Shown: positions 36,932 through 61,765 of the stretch, one piece after another
Layout: every line of letters begins with the position of its first letter
Position numbering within the stretch: position 1 is the stretch's first letter
From: Neospora caninum Liverpool
Lineage: Eukaryota; Apicomplexa; Conoidasida; Eucoccidiorida; Sarcocystidae
Direction of reading: 5' to 3'
NCBI RefSeq assembly: GCF_000208865.1
Contig: NC_018389.1
Coordinates: forward strand, 248,001 to 312,000
Length of the DNA: 64,000 nt
Program-made: the position numbers and the translations under genes
The notes under the pieces: generated by a model
Told to the model about the DNA's origin: nothing
Seen by the model: only the letters and a program-made list of their open reading frames with translations
Databases searched by the model: none

Positions 36932-39900
36932 ATGTCGGAGGGGAGAGAGAGCCCCAGCGCGTCTCCAGAGCGCGGAGACAGAGAGGAGAGGCGGCACGCA
37001 GCCCGAGGCACAGAGAAGGGCAGCGAACCTCACGAAGAACGAGGAAAGAAAAGGAGCGGCGGCTCGCCAGAGAGAGAGGAAACACACAGGCCTCGCTCAG
37101 AGAGCAGCGACGTGGAAGGCCGTCGGGGCGGTCGCACTCGACACGGCGAGAGAGGGTGGAAGACGCGGGAAGAGAAGGAGGCTCGGACGCCGAAGAGCCC
37201 GGAGAGAGAGAGGCGCGACGAGGAGGCGCAGAGAGCCGAGACGAAGCGCGCTGAGGTGTCGTCGGAGGGCGGGGAAGAACAGAGAGAGAGGAAGAGACGG
37301 AGGCGCGAAGACAGCAGAGACCAGGAGCGGCGAGGAGAGAGGCTGCGGAAGGGAGAGGAGCCGAGGCGCGCTGGAAGAGAACGGTCTGCAGAGAGAAGGC
37401 GGGACGCGCCAGCGAGCCACCGGCGCTTCGCGGAGGACGGCGAGGAGGGGCGGCGAGGGAGGGAGGAGACACGTGAACGGAGACGCGACCGAGAGTCTTT
37501 GGAAGACGGCGAAGTCAGAGAGCGCGACTCTCGCGACCCGAGAAAGGGAAGGAGTGGCCGCAGGGAAGGCGACCGAGAGAAGAGACAAGAGGACGACGAG
37601 CGAGACAGAGGAGAGAGGGGAGAGAGGGGAGAGAGGCGAAGAGAACGCGAGAAGGAGGCGTACGGCAGGCCGGAGGCGGACGAGACGAGATCCCGCAGAA
37701 GAGAGGTTCTCCGTGGTGCGAGTCGCGAGAGGAAAGGAAGAGACAGAGAGACGAGAAGAGAGCGAGGAGACGAGGGCGGGGAGAACGGAAGAGGGGACAG
37801 AAGGGACGAGAGAGAGAGAGAACTGTCGAGGCGTTCGAGGCCTCAGCGCGACGAAGGTGAGAGAAGAAGAGACGAGGCCGTCGGGAACGGAACAGAACGC
37901 CGGTCGCGTCGCCCAAGAAGAGGTGATGGGATGCTCGCCGCGCTGGACGAAGCTCTGAGTGGCAAGAAGAGAGACGGTCGCGAAGAAAGGCGCACGAATC
38001 GAGAGGCGCGCGACCGAAAGGCCGAAAAGAAGAGAGGGAAGAAAGGCTCCCCGTCTTCCTCTTCCTCTTCGGGAGATGATGGCAGGGAGGCGCTCAAGCG
38101 GCGGAGCGCAAAGAGTCTGAGTGCGCAGCTCTCGCGCAACGCTCTCTCGGCCGTCGTCCGCCAAGGAGAACGAGAGAGAGATCAAGAGAGAGATCAAGAG
38201 AGAAGAGGCGGTTTCGATTCGCGTGTGAAGCGCGAGCCGAGGAGCAGCAGCCGAGAAACTGAGAGAGGCGGCGGGCGGGCGAGAGGCGCGTCGCCTTCGC
38301 CGCCTCGCCGCGTTAAGGCGGAAACAGTGAACGGCGAGCGAGACGAGAGAGAAAAGAGGCGAGGCAGAGACGACAGGGGAGCGGAACGCGCAGGCGAGTT
38401 CTCCAACCCCGACCTCGTCAAGGATCTCGAAAGGGACAGCGCGCCCCAAGTCGATCGGGACATGGAAGAGTACATGAAGAAGAAAGTCTCCAAAGTGACA
38501 GCAGAGACTCTCGGCCGCGCTGGTAGGAAGGACGGGAAAGAGAGGAAGAGAGAACAATCAGAGAGACGAGAAAAGCGAAACAGACAGATACGCAAGAGAA
38601 CCACACACGAAGGAGAGAGGAGAGAACGAGAAAGAGCAGGAAGGAAGGTTACGGAGAAGCGCGACACGAGAGGAGCGAACGTCTCTTTTTTTCGGGTCGT
38701 GCCTTTTGCTGTCTCCTCTCTTTTGTCTCTAGCTTTGCGTCAGGGGTTGTACCCGTCGGCTAACTTCTTTTCCTCTCTGTCGTCTCTCTCGCTTTTCAGG
38801 AGGCGTCTACGTGCCCCCGTTCAAGCTCGCGCGGCTGCAACAACAAATTGCTGACAAAACTTCCGTCCCCTATCAACGTCAAGCCTGGGAGGCGCTTCGA
38901 AAATCGATCAACGGTCTCGTCAACAAAGTGAACGTCGCAAACATCCACAATCTGGTCCAGGCAAGTTGCCCCCCCCCCCCCACCCCCCCATTTCAGTCAC
39001 GCCAGACTCGCCAGAACGTGGACATATATATATATATATATATATGTAAATGGATACAAGTTTATGTGTGTCTGTCTGGATGAGTGGCCAGAGAGACCGG
39101 CATATATATATATATATATATAAATGCAGAGAGAGAGGTAAAAAATGAAATGTCAGAGACGTAGAGAGGTAGATATCTCGATGGATGCATGCATAAAACT
39201 AGGTAGATGTGGAGAGGCCGTTTTGTTTTCGTGGAAACCGGAGGCGCTCCAGATGTGCCTTTCGCGGTGTGTGTTTGCGAGTGTTGTGTGCGCATCCGCG
39301 GGTTGTTTTTCCTGCGAAGGTCAGCTGCGTGCTCGAGAGTCTGTTCAAAGAGCAAACTCGGTTCTGGCGAGTGTGGCGACTCGCGCGGTCTTTCGTTTTT
39401 TCAGGAATTGTTTCGCGAGAATCTCGTCCGAGGCCGCGGGCTGCTAGCTCGGTCCATCATCCGCGCGCAGATGGCGTCTCCAGGCTTCACAAACATCTAC
39501 GCGGCTCTTCTGTGCATCGTCAACGCCAAACTCCCGGAAATCGGTGACCTCGTCCTCAAACGCGTTATTCTCCAATTCAGGTCAGACAAAGCGCTCTGCG
39601 GCGAAAAAACACACCCGGCGTCTTTTGAAACGCCAAACCTGTCCAGGGATTCGATACTTATGTCTGTGTGTGTCTATGTACTCTTACATATATATATATA
39701 TATATATATATATTAGATAGAGAGGGGGATATACATGTGTCCACATGAATATAAGCATAAACATATATATATATATATATTTAGGGATAGGTAGCTTTGT
39801 ATATATTGTTTGGCGTGCACACGTGAGTGTATGAGTATGTTGTGTGTGGGGTTTTGCGTTGTGTCGTTTCGCAAAAGCAAATGGGAAATGACCTGTGAGT

Positions 39901-41924
39901 TGTTGCGCATGCAGGCGCGCGTATCGGCGAAACGACAAGATTGTTTGTTTGGCCTGCGTCCAATTTCTCGCGCACTTAGTGAATCAGCGGGTGGCTCACG
40001 AACTCGTCGCACTTCAGCTTTGCGCGTTGCTCCTTGACGAGCCGACCAACGACTCCGTCGAAGTCTGTGTCGGATTCCTCACGGTCAGTCCACACACACT
40101 CGCCCTCGTTGTCTCCTCCGATTTCTTTTCTTTCCCGCTCTTCCTCTATCTTCTTTCCCGGTCCTTCTCTGTCTTCTTTCCCGGCCGTTCTCTGTCTTCT
40201 TTCACGTTCCTTCTCTGTCTCTTCTTTCACACGCGCTTTCTCTATCGTGTGGACTCCTTCTTCCTCGGTGGAGTCTGATCTGCGACTTCGAGGACCGTTG
40301 CTGATATGTGTGAACCCCTTCGGTTTCCTTTTTTCTTTTTTTCACTTTCTTTCTTTTTCAGCAAGTCGGGCAAGTTCTTTCGGAGGTTTCTCGTCGCGGC
40401 TTCGACGCTGTTTTCGAGAGGCTGCGAGGAATTTTGCAGGAAGGCCTCGCGGACAAGAAGACGCAGTACACGATCGAGAAGCTTTGGGACTTGCGGCGAC
40501 AGAACTTCAAAGACCACCCGGGAGTAGGCTGAGAAGAAAAGAAAGCGCAGCGGGGCCTTTTCTCTCTCTCTTCTCTGGAGAAAGAACTCAGGGGCGTGTC
40601 TCCCTCTCGTCGCTCTCTTTCCTCTCTGCCCCGTCCTTTGTCTTGCATGCGCTGTTTCCGCGTGTCTCCCTGCCTTTTCCACAGGTCCCGGTGGAGCTCG
40701 ACCTCGTCGACGAGGACGACAAAGTCACGCACGAGATCGATCTACTCGCTGAAGACTTGAAAGGCGAAGAAATGCTCAACGTCTTTCACGCTCAGGACCC
40801 GGCTGTAGGCGAAACAACCGGCATCAGGCTCTCTTTGAAAGAAGAAAAGAAGGAAGAAAAGGAGAAAGAAGAAAGCGACGGAGGAGCGCGACAAACAAAG
40901 CAGGAGAGAACGAGGAAGAAGGGGAGAGAATGGGGAGAAGAGAGGCAAATGCAGGCACTTTTTTCGGCCGTCTCTCGAGGACGCGCCGTTGCCAAATCTG
41001 CGGTTTTTCTGATCCATCCTTCTTTTTTTTTGCCTGTTTGCTGTCTACAGGAGTATGCGAGTGACGAGAAGAAATGGTCTCGCCTGTCCAAAGAAATCCT
41101 CGGCGAAGAGAGCAGCGGTGAGGCTGTTTTTTGCACGTTTTTCCCCATCGATCTCGAGACTCTCTTCACCTCGTCTACGACCTCTCATTCTGGCCTTTCT
41201 TCCCTTTTCTTCGGTTCTATCCCTTTTGTCGGTTCCTCTATATTTCCTTTCATCTTTTCTCTGCTTCTTTCTCGAAAAGTTACGGCGCTTTGTGGGCTTG
41301 ACTTCTTGTGCGAAGCAGACTCCGACGCGTCGAGCAGCGACAGCGAGGCAGAAGACGAGAGCGAGGAAGAAGAAGAGGAGGGAGAAAAGGTGAGAAGATC
41401 ATTGTCGCTGTCATCGAGTGTTTCTCTCTCCAGAGTCGTTTGTTAGTTCAGCTTCTTTTTCACCGCTCGTCTTCCACGGGTGGTTTTTCTTAGGTTCGAG
41501 AATGATGAGACCATCGTGTCTCCACGTGTTTCTGTCTCGCGTTCTTCCTTTCTACGCTCCCGCCTTCACATTTTGGTGGATGGGGTGTTTCTCTCTGCAG
41601 GCGACAGTGAAGATTTTGGACATGACTGACGCTGAGATCATCAACATGCGAAAAACGATCTATCTCTGCATCATGTCGTCTCTGAACTTCGAAGAATGCG
41701 TCCACAAAATCCTCAAGATGAACATCCGGGTAAGGCCAGAATTTTTCAGCGATGTCTCTCAGGCCCAGCCGTTCACTTCGCTCCAGACTTGTTGCTCCTG
41801 CCTTGGCACGGGGGACTGTTACCCATATCCCGTTGCCCTTGTCTTCCAATCCGTTTTCTGGTACATTTTCATACACCTATATATACATATGTATGAAGAT
41901 ATACATGTAATGCAACTCTCCGTA

Positions 41925-41967
<43 letters not shown>

Positions 41968-44379
41968 GTATACATGTATATGTATACATGTATATGGATG
42001 TCTGTGTGTATATATCTGGCTGGGCACGCCTACGCAGATATCTGTTTTTGTATGAAAGACCGCGCCTGATTAGGTTGGCGATGCGTCCAGTTCCAACGGA
42101 GACATTATCTCTTTCGCGTGCTTCTCACCACACCGGGGCAAGTGGCTGTGCTCTGTAGCTTTGGAAAGCAGCCGACGAAACGTTGAGACCACTTCGATTC
42201 GAGAGATGTTTCCCTTTGTTGTCAGGAAGACTTGGTGATGGAGGTCGTGATTATGTTGATTGACTGCTGCGCGATGGAACGGACGTTCCAACGCTTCTTC
42301 GCCCTGCAAGCGGAGAGACTTGCGCGGCTGAATCCCCGATACTCGGAGTGCCTTCAGGAAGCGATGCGCAGGCAGTACCACACGGTGAGAATGTTTCACA
42401 GTAGCTGCTCCATTCGGCGGTCGTACCGAACGCGGAACGCCCTGACACACCAAAGAGAGAGGGGAAAGCGCAAGTCGGTCGGCGGTGTTGAGACGATTGT
42501 GCGCGTTTCGGTTTACCGCGCCTGGTGTGGAAGGAATTCCGAGCATTCGTACTTTTTGCCTGCGGGAAACGTCCACGAGACAGTGAGAGACGAAACCTGG
42601 TGGCGACCGCTCGGACGCAAAGCTGCCGAGACAGTCACTGAGCGCGCGTCTCGAATCACCCCCACCAGAAAGATGAAGGAGGGGGGAAAGGGAAACGCGT
42701 CGCAGTTTCCAAGGGGAGCAGGCTTCAAATCCTTTTACCGCACACGCAACAGACTTTGGGTGCTGCGCCGTGTGGCCTGGGCGTGTGGCCTGGGCGTGTG
42801 TCTCCGTCCCCGTCCCTCTCTCTCTCTCTCTCTCTCCGTCCCCGTCCCTCTCTCTCTCTCTCTCCGTCCCCGTCCCTCTCTGGTCTCGGCCTGCTGTTTT
42901 GGATCGCCCGCGTTTTTCTCACCGGTTTCTCCCTCGCAGGTACATCGCCTGGAGACCACGAAGCTGCGCAACACGGCCAAGTTCTTCGCGCACCTTCTCT
43001 ACACAGGTACAGCCGAGAGTTGGTGACGCGGGGAAAAAGTCGAGAGAAAAAGAGAGACAAGACTGAAGAGAAAGCGGGAGAGGCAGCCGCAGACACCTGA
43101 AGCAGGAACGACGGAGGTTTTGGGATGGGATATCGCCCTCGCAAACCCGCTTCTGTACACGTTTCCGGCTCTTCGGAATTTCTGTGTTGCTCTCAGACGC
43201 CATGCCTTGGTCGGTCATGGAAGTTTTCAAACTCACGGAGGAGACCACGACTTCCTCTGGGCGTATTTTCATCAAAATTCTCTTCCAGGAAATGTCTGAA
43301 CACCTCGGACTGAAGACGCTCAACGACAGAATCCACAGCGAAGACATGGAGCCCTACGTGGCGGTAAGTTACACCATTCTCCCGTTTTCGAGTCTCTCTC
43401 GTTCTCGCCTCTCTCTTTCTCGCCTCTCTCGTTCTCGCCTCTCTCGTTCTCGAGTTCTTCGCTCTGTCTCTTCTCTCGCTGTTCGCGCGCTCCGTTTGCA
43501 AAACTTTCCGTCTCGTGTTTGCGTCGCTTCCTTCCTCTCTGCAAAGGGTGAACGCCCAGTTGTCTCCTTTCGGTCGGCAACTCCTTTCGCATTTTCTTTT
43601 GCAATTGCGTTTTGCATGTTCTTTTGCATTTTCTCTGCAGGGACTGTTCCCCACAGACCACCCTCGACATCTGCGCTTTTGCATTAACTTCTTCACAGCC
43701 ACTGGTCTCGGCGGCCTCACAGACAAGCATCGCCAACTTCTCGCCGAGCTGCAACAACGCGCTCAGCAGGAACAAGCGGTGAGCGATGAAACGCCAGAAA
43801 AGCTAGAAAAAAAGGTGAAAGACTTGACACGAGAGAGAGCGTGTTTCCTAGCCAGAGAAGAAGAGGAGCCTTTGCTTTCTCGACGCGGTGCTCTGTGAGC
43901 TCCGACAGACAGAGTCGAGGCAAAGGCAGAAAGAGGCGCGGGACGGTCTACACGTAGCGAGTAAGAGAAAAGACGGCCTTGGTTGCGGAACGTCTACCGT
44001 CTTTTCCGCGTCAACTTCCCGTTGTAGTCTGTTTGTGCTGTCCAGCAGTTTGTCCTTTTCGCGTGATTTGGTTTTTACGTCTCCCCAGAAGTTGCTCATC
44101 TTGCGTCTCGGCAGATTCCCCTTTCCTGCCTTCGCCCTTCTCTCGGTCCTCGTTTCTTCGCCCGCTCGCGATTCCCTCTCTTTTTTTCGGCTGTTTTCTC
44201 ACGGTTGGCTAATCTCCCCGTCCTTTTTGCAAAGGATTCTTTTTTCCGTTTTTCGGCTTTCCTCTCAGCTTGCGGCGGCCCAGGAATCGAGCAGTTCCAG
44301 CTCCAGTTCGAGCAGTTCGAGTTCCTCCAGCGACTCGTCCTCGGACTCGTCTTCTTCCGACAGCTCAGACAGCGACTAA
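36932..44379 (+). CDS. CWC22: Pre-mRNA-splicing factor CWC22
   Basis: CWC22 is a spliceosome component that binds eIF4A3 and leads the exon-junction complex onto mRNA. Fourteen exons: 36932-38522, 38800-38960, 39405-39580, 39915-40083, 40362-40523, 40685-40804, 41051-41117, 41319-41389, 41601-41729, 42226-42384, 42940-43006, 43197-43363, 43641-43778, 44269-44379; total 1,095 residues, all phases consistent. Residues 1-530 form an Arg/Glu/Asp/Ser-rich disordered extension in one exon. The MIF4G domain begins after [13 protein letters not shown] (about 531) and includes [33 protein letters not shown] and [14 protein letters not shown] linker with [18 protein letters not shown] follows, then an acidic Ser/Asp/Glu segment and the MA3 domain from about 840 ([42 protein letters not shown]). 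The C-terminus is a run of Ser ended by Ser/Asp pairs, likely phosphorylated. The ATG is the first in frame and lies directly before the extension. Confidence 0.96.
38961..39404 (+). other. GC-AG intron in CWC22
   Basis: The donor is CAG|GCAAGT, a perfect non-canonical GC donor, directly after the conserved IHNLVQ of the MIF4G domain; the acceptor is TTTTTTCAG|GAATTG at 39404. Phase 0 on both sides joins VQ to ELFREN, as in other CWC22 proteins. The intron also carries a C-rich tract (about 38967-38988) and two AT runs. Confidence 0.9.
41931..41961. repeat. (AT)n microsatellite in CWC22 intron
   Basis: AT run in the intron 41730-42225 of CWC22. Other AT runs in CWC22 introns are at about 39023-39045, 39102-39122 and 39689-39714. 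Confidence 0.85.
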
Positions 44380-46064
44380 AAGGAGAAGAAAGAGAAAACA
44401 AATACGGGAAAGGAGAAGAAAGAGAATGCAGGGAAAGGGGAAGAAAGACAGGAGAGGGATCGCAGCGCGTGGGGAAACCGGAGCGAGAAACGGGCACTGG
44501 GTCAAAGAGGAACTTGGCACCGAAAGAGAGACACGCGCCGCCGGAGGAAGAGACAGCGAAACGAGTGATAAAGCGCCAGACGCGCGGCAGCCGTGTTTTT
44601 TCTTCTCGATCTTCCGCCTCGGCCTTTCCAGTGTTCGAGGTAGAAACGTGGCATTTTCTGAGCTCGCCGTTCGTCTGCGGTCCGTCCGTCTCGAGATCTG
44701 CCGTCTAATTTCGTCTTGCTTTCCGCAAACTTTTTTCCTGTCCTTCTCTTCTCGTCGTTTTTGTGGGGTGGCGATTGCCTCGTCAAAAACAGAGGGCCCT
44801 GCGGTAGAGAAAGGAAACACTTCTTTGCAGTTCTGAAGTTGTTCTTCCTTTTCGCGTTCTCGCGTTTTGTGATTCGCTCTGCCTCTCTTTGGTCTCCCAG
44901 CGTCACTCGCGCAGCGGCCTGTCTTCTGACTGAGAGCTGATCTCGCTTTCTTTCCCGCTGACTTCCTCCTCCTTGGCACCGCCCGTCGACGAGTCTGCTG
45001 CCCCGCACGCCCCGTTGTCTGCTCTCCTGCCTCTGTGCTGTTCTCTTGCTTCTCCACTGGATCAACTTTGCTTTCTCTAACGCTGCCTCTTCTCTCCTGT
45101 CTCCCCTTCGCGTCTTCTCTCAACGCCTCCTCCGGCATCCCGCCCAGAACCGTCTTTGCCTCACGCTAGGTGAGGCCAGGCACAGGCTGTCCTTTCCCTG
45201 CTCGGGCTTTCTCCCCCCCCCCCAACCAACTTGTATTGTGTCTCCTGAACACATTCCGGCGTCTCCTCGGGTCTCCATTTCGGTCTCTCCATCCATATCT
45301 CTTTATCTCTGTGTCTTTCTGTGTGTCTATCTTCCTACATATATCTCTTCATATCTCCCTGTCTCTTCTCCCTGTCGCTTTCTCTCTCTCTCTGTATCTG
45401 CGTACACGATTGCTCTTGCAACTTATCTGTCTGCTTGTTCGAGGCTGCAACTGATCTTCGATCATGCTATCGGGCCCTAACACTGACATGCAGCTGAAGC
45501 GGATATGTTGCCCTCGTGTTTGAAGCTCCTTTTCCTCGGGGATATTTGAGTCCCCACATCCTTCCGTCTCCTTTTCTCCTGTCTCTCTGCGGGGTTTTTG
45601 CTCATTTCTGAAATAGCAAAACCAAAGCAATTACTCGGCCGTCTGAGTTCAGCGTTTCCTTCCTATCTTCTCTCGCGCCCGTTTTTTCGCACCTTTTTGT
45701 CTCCACAGCTAGCCACGAAAGAATTCCTCGGTGCCTTAGCGATCCTCCACGCTCGAGGGGCAAGAACACTCGGGAACAGACGGCCTCGAGAGAAAGACCG
45801 TTGATTCCGCCCCGTCTATAAGCCGAATTCAATCTGTCGTTCACAAGACAAAAACACGACAACCTCTTGCAGCTTCCGTTCTCTCGTCAGACGAGAAGAA
45901 CGGCGCATGCGAGGGGCCATTTCAGCGCGCCAGGCGAAACGAAAACGGAGCAAGAGAAAACAGAAGCACAGAGATACAGAGGGATTCAGACACAGAGGGA
46001 CAAATGAAGAGAACCCGAGAGGCACGCTATACATATACATATATATATATATATATATAAATAT

Positions 46065-46109
<45 letters not shown>

Positions 46110-47194
46110 CGACAGAAGAGGGATGAGGACGTCGAGAGGACTGTCGGCTGCCAAGCCGTTGTTGCAGAAGATCATTTTCTGAAAGAAGCATTTCTGTGCT
46201 TCCTCTCGTGGAGGTTCAAGATGCCGGAGCACCCTTGCGCCTCTGAAGCGCGCTCGGTCCCACGAGGGGGGCGTGGTGCCTCAGAAGTTCCTCAGAAAAC
46301 GGCGATGTGTTCTGGAACCGGAAAACGCGGTTTCCTGTGGGCGAGTTGTCCTTTTCGCGAGATGCTCAGGCGCACTTCAGTGCCGTGTGAGTGTGGCTAG
46401 TCGCATTTTCCGGGAAACTCCCCCGTTTTTTTTTCTCAGTTGCGAGAGAAGCGCAAAGCGCACAGATATCAGTGTGTGTTTTGGTGGTGAAACTCAGCCC
46501 GCAAGCGAAAGGTCGAAACGACACACGCAGCGCCGACAGAGCAGCCACAAGAGCGTCGCAGAAACGGCCACGAGACACGCGTCGCGAAACGCCCAAGCAG
46601 CGGGGCTCTCCCCCGGGGATATTTCAGCGCGAAAACCGTCCCGGCGTCCTCGGATCGGCGCGGTGGAGCGCGAGGCCGAGACACACCAGGCCGTCCGGTC
46701 TTACGGGCAAACTGTCGCGGCGGGCAGCGTCCGCATGCGTCGCCACAAAGATCGAACGGCAATCCCTCCGCCCGAGGTCCGCTATAGAAAAGACGCAGGT
46801 TTCCCAGCGCCGTTCGACCTCAACGCGCACTGGCTCGTTCGCGCGTTTGGTCTCGAAGATAAAGATATTTTTCGCCTCTCGACAGCGCTTTCCTCAGTTT
46901 GCGATTGGTCACCCACATCTCCGGCGCGATCGGGTTCTGCGCGAAGAACCCTCCCCTGCCTCTTCCCTGGCTTCTCGAGACGCTCGTCCCTCTCCCCGCG
47001 CAGGCTTCAGAGAAAACGGTCAGCTTTGGCTCTTCGAAGCCTTCAACACCCCCCCTCCTCCTCGTCCTCCCCCCCCCCCCCCCCGATTCCGCAGGACGGC
47101 ACGCATCGCACACTTTCTCTCCGCCTCTCCTCTCTGGCGAAAACGCCTGCGTGTTTCCTCTTTCTCCGTCGCGCGCGCCTCCCGATATGTGCGT
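44380..47194. other. Convergent 3' region between CWC22 and SNF2 genes
   Basis: The genes on both sides end here, so both 3' untranslated regions lie in this 2.8 kb. No gene is supported. (AT)n runs are at 46039-46059 and 46069-46107, and a poly-C run is at about 47070-47083. Long plus-strand frames from 46273 and 46391 run into the antisense of the last SNF2 exon and are composition artefacts. Confidence 0.65.
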
Positions 47195-58693
<11,499 letters not shown>

Positions 58694-61600
58694 CGCGGCG
58701 AAGCGCCACACAAAGAAAGCCGAAAAAAGAGCAGAACAGACTGGGGAAGTTGAATGCAGAAGAATCAAGTCTAGATTTAGAGGCGGGGGAAAGGGAAGAA
58801 TGGAAGAAACGTAGACGGGCGCCTGAAAAAACTGCGCCGAGTCCTGAATAGAAACCGCGGCGTTTTGTGCCCAGGTCAACGGACCCTTTCCTCACGCCTC
58901 TCTGACTCGGGCCAACAAAAAGTGAAACCTCATTCTAGAGAGAGAGGCGATCAGTGAGGACTCAACAGGAGACAGAACGAAAGAAGTGCAGAGAGGCACA
59001 CACACAAAGGAGACAGGAAAGCGACAAGGAACCCGGAACCAGGGACTGAAGGAAAAGACTGAGACAGCGAGACACGGGGAGCCAATAAGGGAAACGACAA
59101 GAAGGCACCAAAAGTCAAGGGGGAGACAGTGGAACAAAAACCGCAAGGACAACGACGCACACACAAGGGGGGGCCTGGTTCTCCCAACTCAGCTTTGGAA
59201 GACTGAGCACAGACATCTCGATTCTCACTACGCTAAACTGCATGGAGGGGACTGACCAAGTTCTCAAAGCGAGAAAAGGTTGCCAAACGGTTTTTTTGAC
59301 GGCGGGTCCTGAAAGACAAAACGGCCGCGCCGTGCGAACGCAAGAAAAAGAACTTCTGGTTCCTGTTCAGCGCTTGTCATTCTAGTGAAGGACAGGGAGA
59401 CGGACTCGTCTCTGCTTCCCTTCATTACCGACCATTTTTCGAAGAAAGGCAGAAAACATGCATGTGTCAAAAGCACCGAGACACCCAGAAAGCAGTCAGC
59501 AGACGAAGGTAGACAGAAAAACGACTGTTCACTTGGAGGTGGGAGATGACGATACCGGAAACAAAGACACGGCTTGAAATACGTAATGCAAAGAAAGCGG
59601 AAGGGGGGAAAAGGAAGAAAAGCAGTAACGGTCTCTATTAGTTGCGGCATTGCGGTAAATGTGGCGTCTGAGAGAAAAACGGAACAGAGGGGGAACAAGT
59701 TTTTTACCACCCCGCCTAGCGATTTTCTTGGACAGCTGCATGCAGCTCGTCAAGATAACATGCCGCTGAAGAAGCAGAAAAACCACGGCACCAACAGCCC
59801 CCGGCGTTCTTCCTGCTACGCCGATACATTTTATTCGCCTCGACGTGTAAATTTTTCTCTGAATAAACGAAAATCACGCAAGAGAAAGGCTGTGTAGATA
59901 CGCTGTGTGCTACCAGGACGATGCGTTCACGGACTGGGGAAGGGGACACGCCTTCGGGAACAGCGTAGAAAGGAAAGCTTCGTTGGGAAAATGAGTTTAC
60001 CAACTTGGAAAGGAAAGAAAGACAAGGCAGGATTCTGTTTTTGCCTTGGCTCAGCTTTCGCTTGCAGAGAACGAGAGACCATCTTTAGAGAAAAAGGTTG
60101 CGTTCTAGGGTATTTGGTTTCCAGCAACTTCAAAGAGATGAGATGTACTGATACATGTTGTTTCTGTTTTCGCGTGTATAGGCCCCAATCTCGGCGAAGA
60201 AGATGAATTCAAGGAACCAGGAAGGTTATCTGCAGCAGTTTCTCACTTATTTAGTTCTCTGGTGGACATTCCCAGTGTCCCTAAGGAGCAAGAAACCTGA
60301 AGCCTACCCGGTATCCCGCCCCCAGTGCAGCCGGATGGCTTCACTTGCGTTGATGGCTCGTCAGTTGGGTTAATGCGCATCTTTTACTCCTCTATGTGCA
60401 CGGTACACCGGAGGAGATCGTCCAGCGATGTCACGAGGAGTATGTGACGTTTGTTGAACGATGTACGCATCTGAAAGGGCGTGGTTGTTGAGTCCGTGGG
60501 TAGGGTTTTGTTCGCTTACTCGTAACACATCCAGCGTTGCTGGGTTTTCTAATGCGACTGGCTCTCCAAAGGGATCAGTGGCATCCACCCAAAAGGTGGA
60601 TGCCAAGAGGGCCACACCTAGGGAAGATTCCCGAAGCCAATCTCTCCTGCGAGCTGCAGGCCGTACTGCTGCGCCACGCGCCATAGGGGCTCGTCAGGAA
60701 AAAACACGGAATCTTGCATTACGCACTATTGCTTGGAGACCGGGAGTGTAGCCCTTCTCCTCAAGACGTAACTAGGCGTCACTCTCTGTGGCCTCGTTCT
60801 CTCTGCAGTAAAAGTGTTGCAACTTGGAATCGATGGTGCCGAGTCTTGCTCATCGTTCCGCAGTCGTCTGCCCAACTCGATCGGGCGATCCCCTGGAATA
60901 GCGGGTTGAGGATTTTGGAATTTCTTAGTAAATAGAGTAGAGTTGAAACGGTGAGACGAGTGTTTTGCCCTTTCTGTAGATATTCCGCTGTTGAAGCTGT
61001 TCCCTGCGCACGCGTATTGCACAGTTATTTTGTTGCCAAGGTTTCACGAGGTGTCACCCTCAGCGACAGGCTACTGTATGCCAGCACTCTGGCCTCGTTT
61101 GCGTTTCTCTCACGTCCAGTACCCCACTCGGTTGCAGCGAACTTTCTAACGGAGAGAACGTTTGCGGCTGCTAACCATCGTAGAAGAGCTGAGAACGACT
61201 CCGTTCGGTATTAGCTGGCACATGCGCACCGAGCGCCACGGGAAGCCTGGTTGTGTAAGTGTGATGATTTTCTGGTTGTCGCAATGCAGTGGCGACTGGC
61301 GAAGAACAGGTGTGAGTCAGAGAGGTGAAACCTGAAGATTTGTCAAGAGTACGGATTTTTAAAGAGCTTCCGCACGCGGTGCGAAGGCTTCCACCACGAA
61401 TCCTTTGGGGCCAGTCCTCACACGTTGGCCTTCAGCGCATTCTGTGGAACTGAAACACCTTCCCCGTCTTGGGAGCTTTTGGTTGCCCGGATCAAAAACA
61501 TGCAGGTTTGCACAGCGGCGGGGAAACTCTGTTGCTCCGGAATCCCGTCCTTGTTCGGCGTTATTGCCGTGATCAGTGCAGAAAAGCTTTGACGCCCGCA

Positions 61601-61765
61601 GGAAAGTCATGCTTTTGATTTGGTTCAGCAACCTTCCCTTGGACTTCATTTTGTGGAGAGTTGTTTTCCTCCTGCTCCTACATGCGGAACCTAGAGTCCC
61701 CGTCACTGACATCGCGGGACTGGCTTCCTCGGCGGCTTCTCTGTGTTGGGCAACCGAACCAGAAA
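58694..61765. other. Divergent spacer between SNF2 and the secreted-protein gene
   Basis: A 3.07 kb spacer with promoters for both flanking genes. Positions 58694-60200 are purine-rich on the plus strand, as expected for the SNF2 leader. Positions 60200-61300 are nearer to balanced base composition and hold short frames on both strands (up to about 104 codons) without a family I recognise. A 14-bp palindrome with a TGCATGCA core lies at 59734-59747. Confidence 0.6.
59734..59747. promoter_or_regulatory. Perfect palindrome AGCTGCATGCAGCT
   Basis: A perfect 14-bp inverted repeat with TGCATGCA in the centre, about 1.04 kb from the SNF2 ATG and 2.0 kb from the next ATG. TGCATGC is a known coccidian promoter motif type and an ApiAP2 target type. 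Its role here is inferred. Confidence 0.4.

Noticed and set aside
37097..38557. 486-codon minus-strand frame rich in Ser/Leu/Pro
   Set aside because: Mirror of the Arg/Glu-rich first exon of CWC22.
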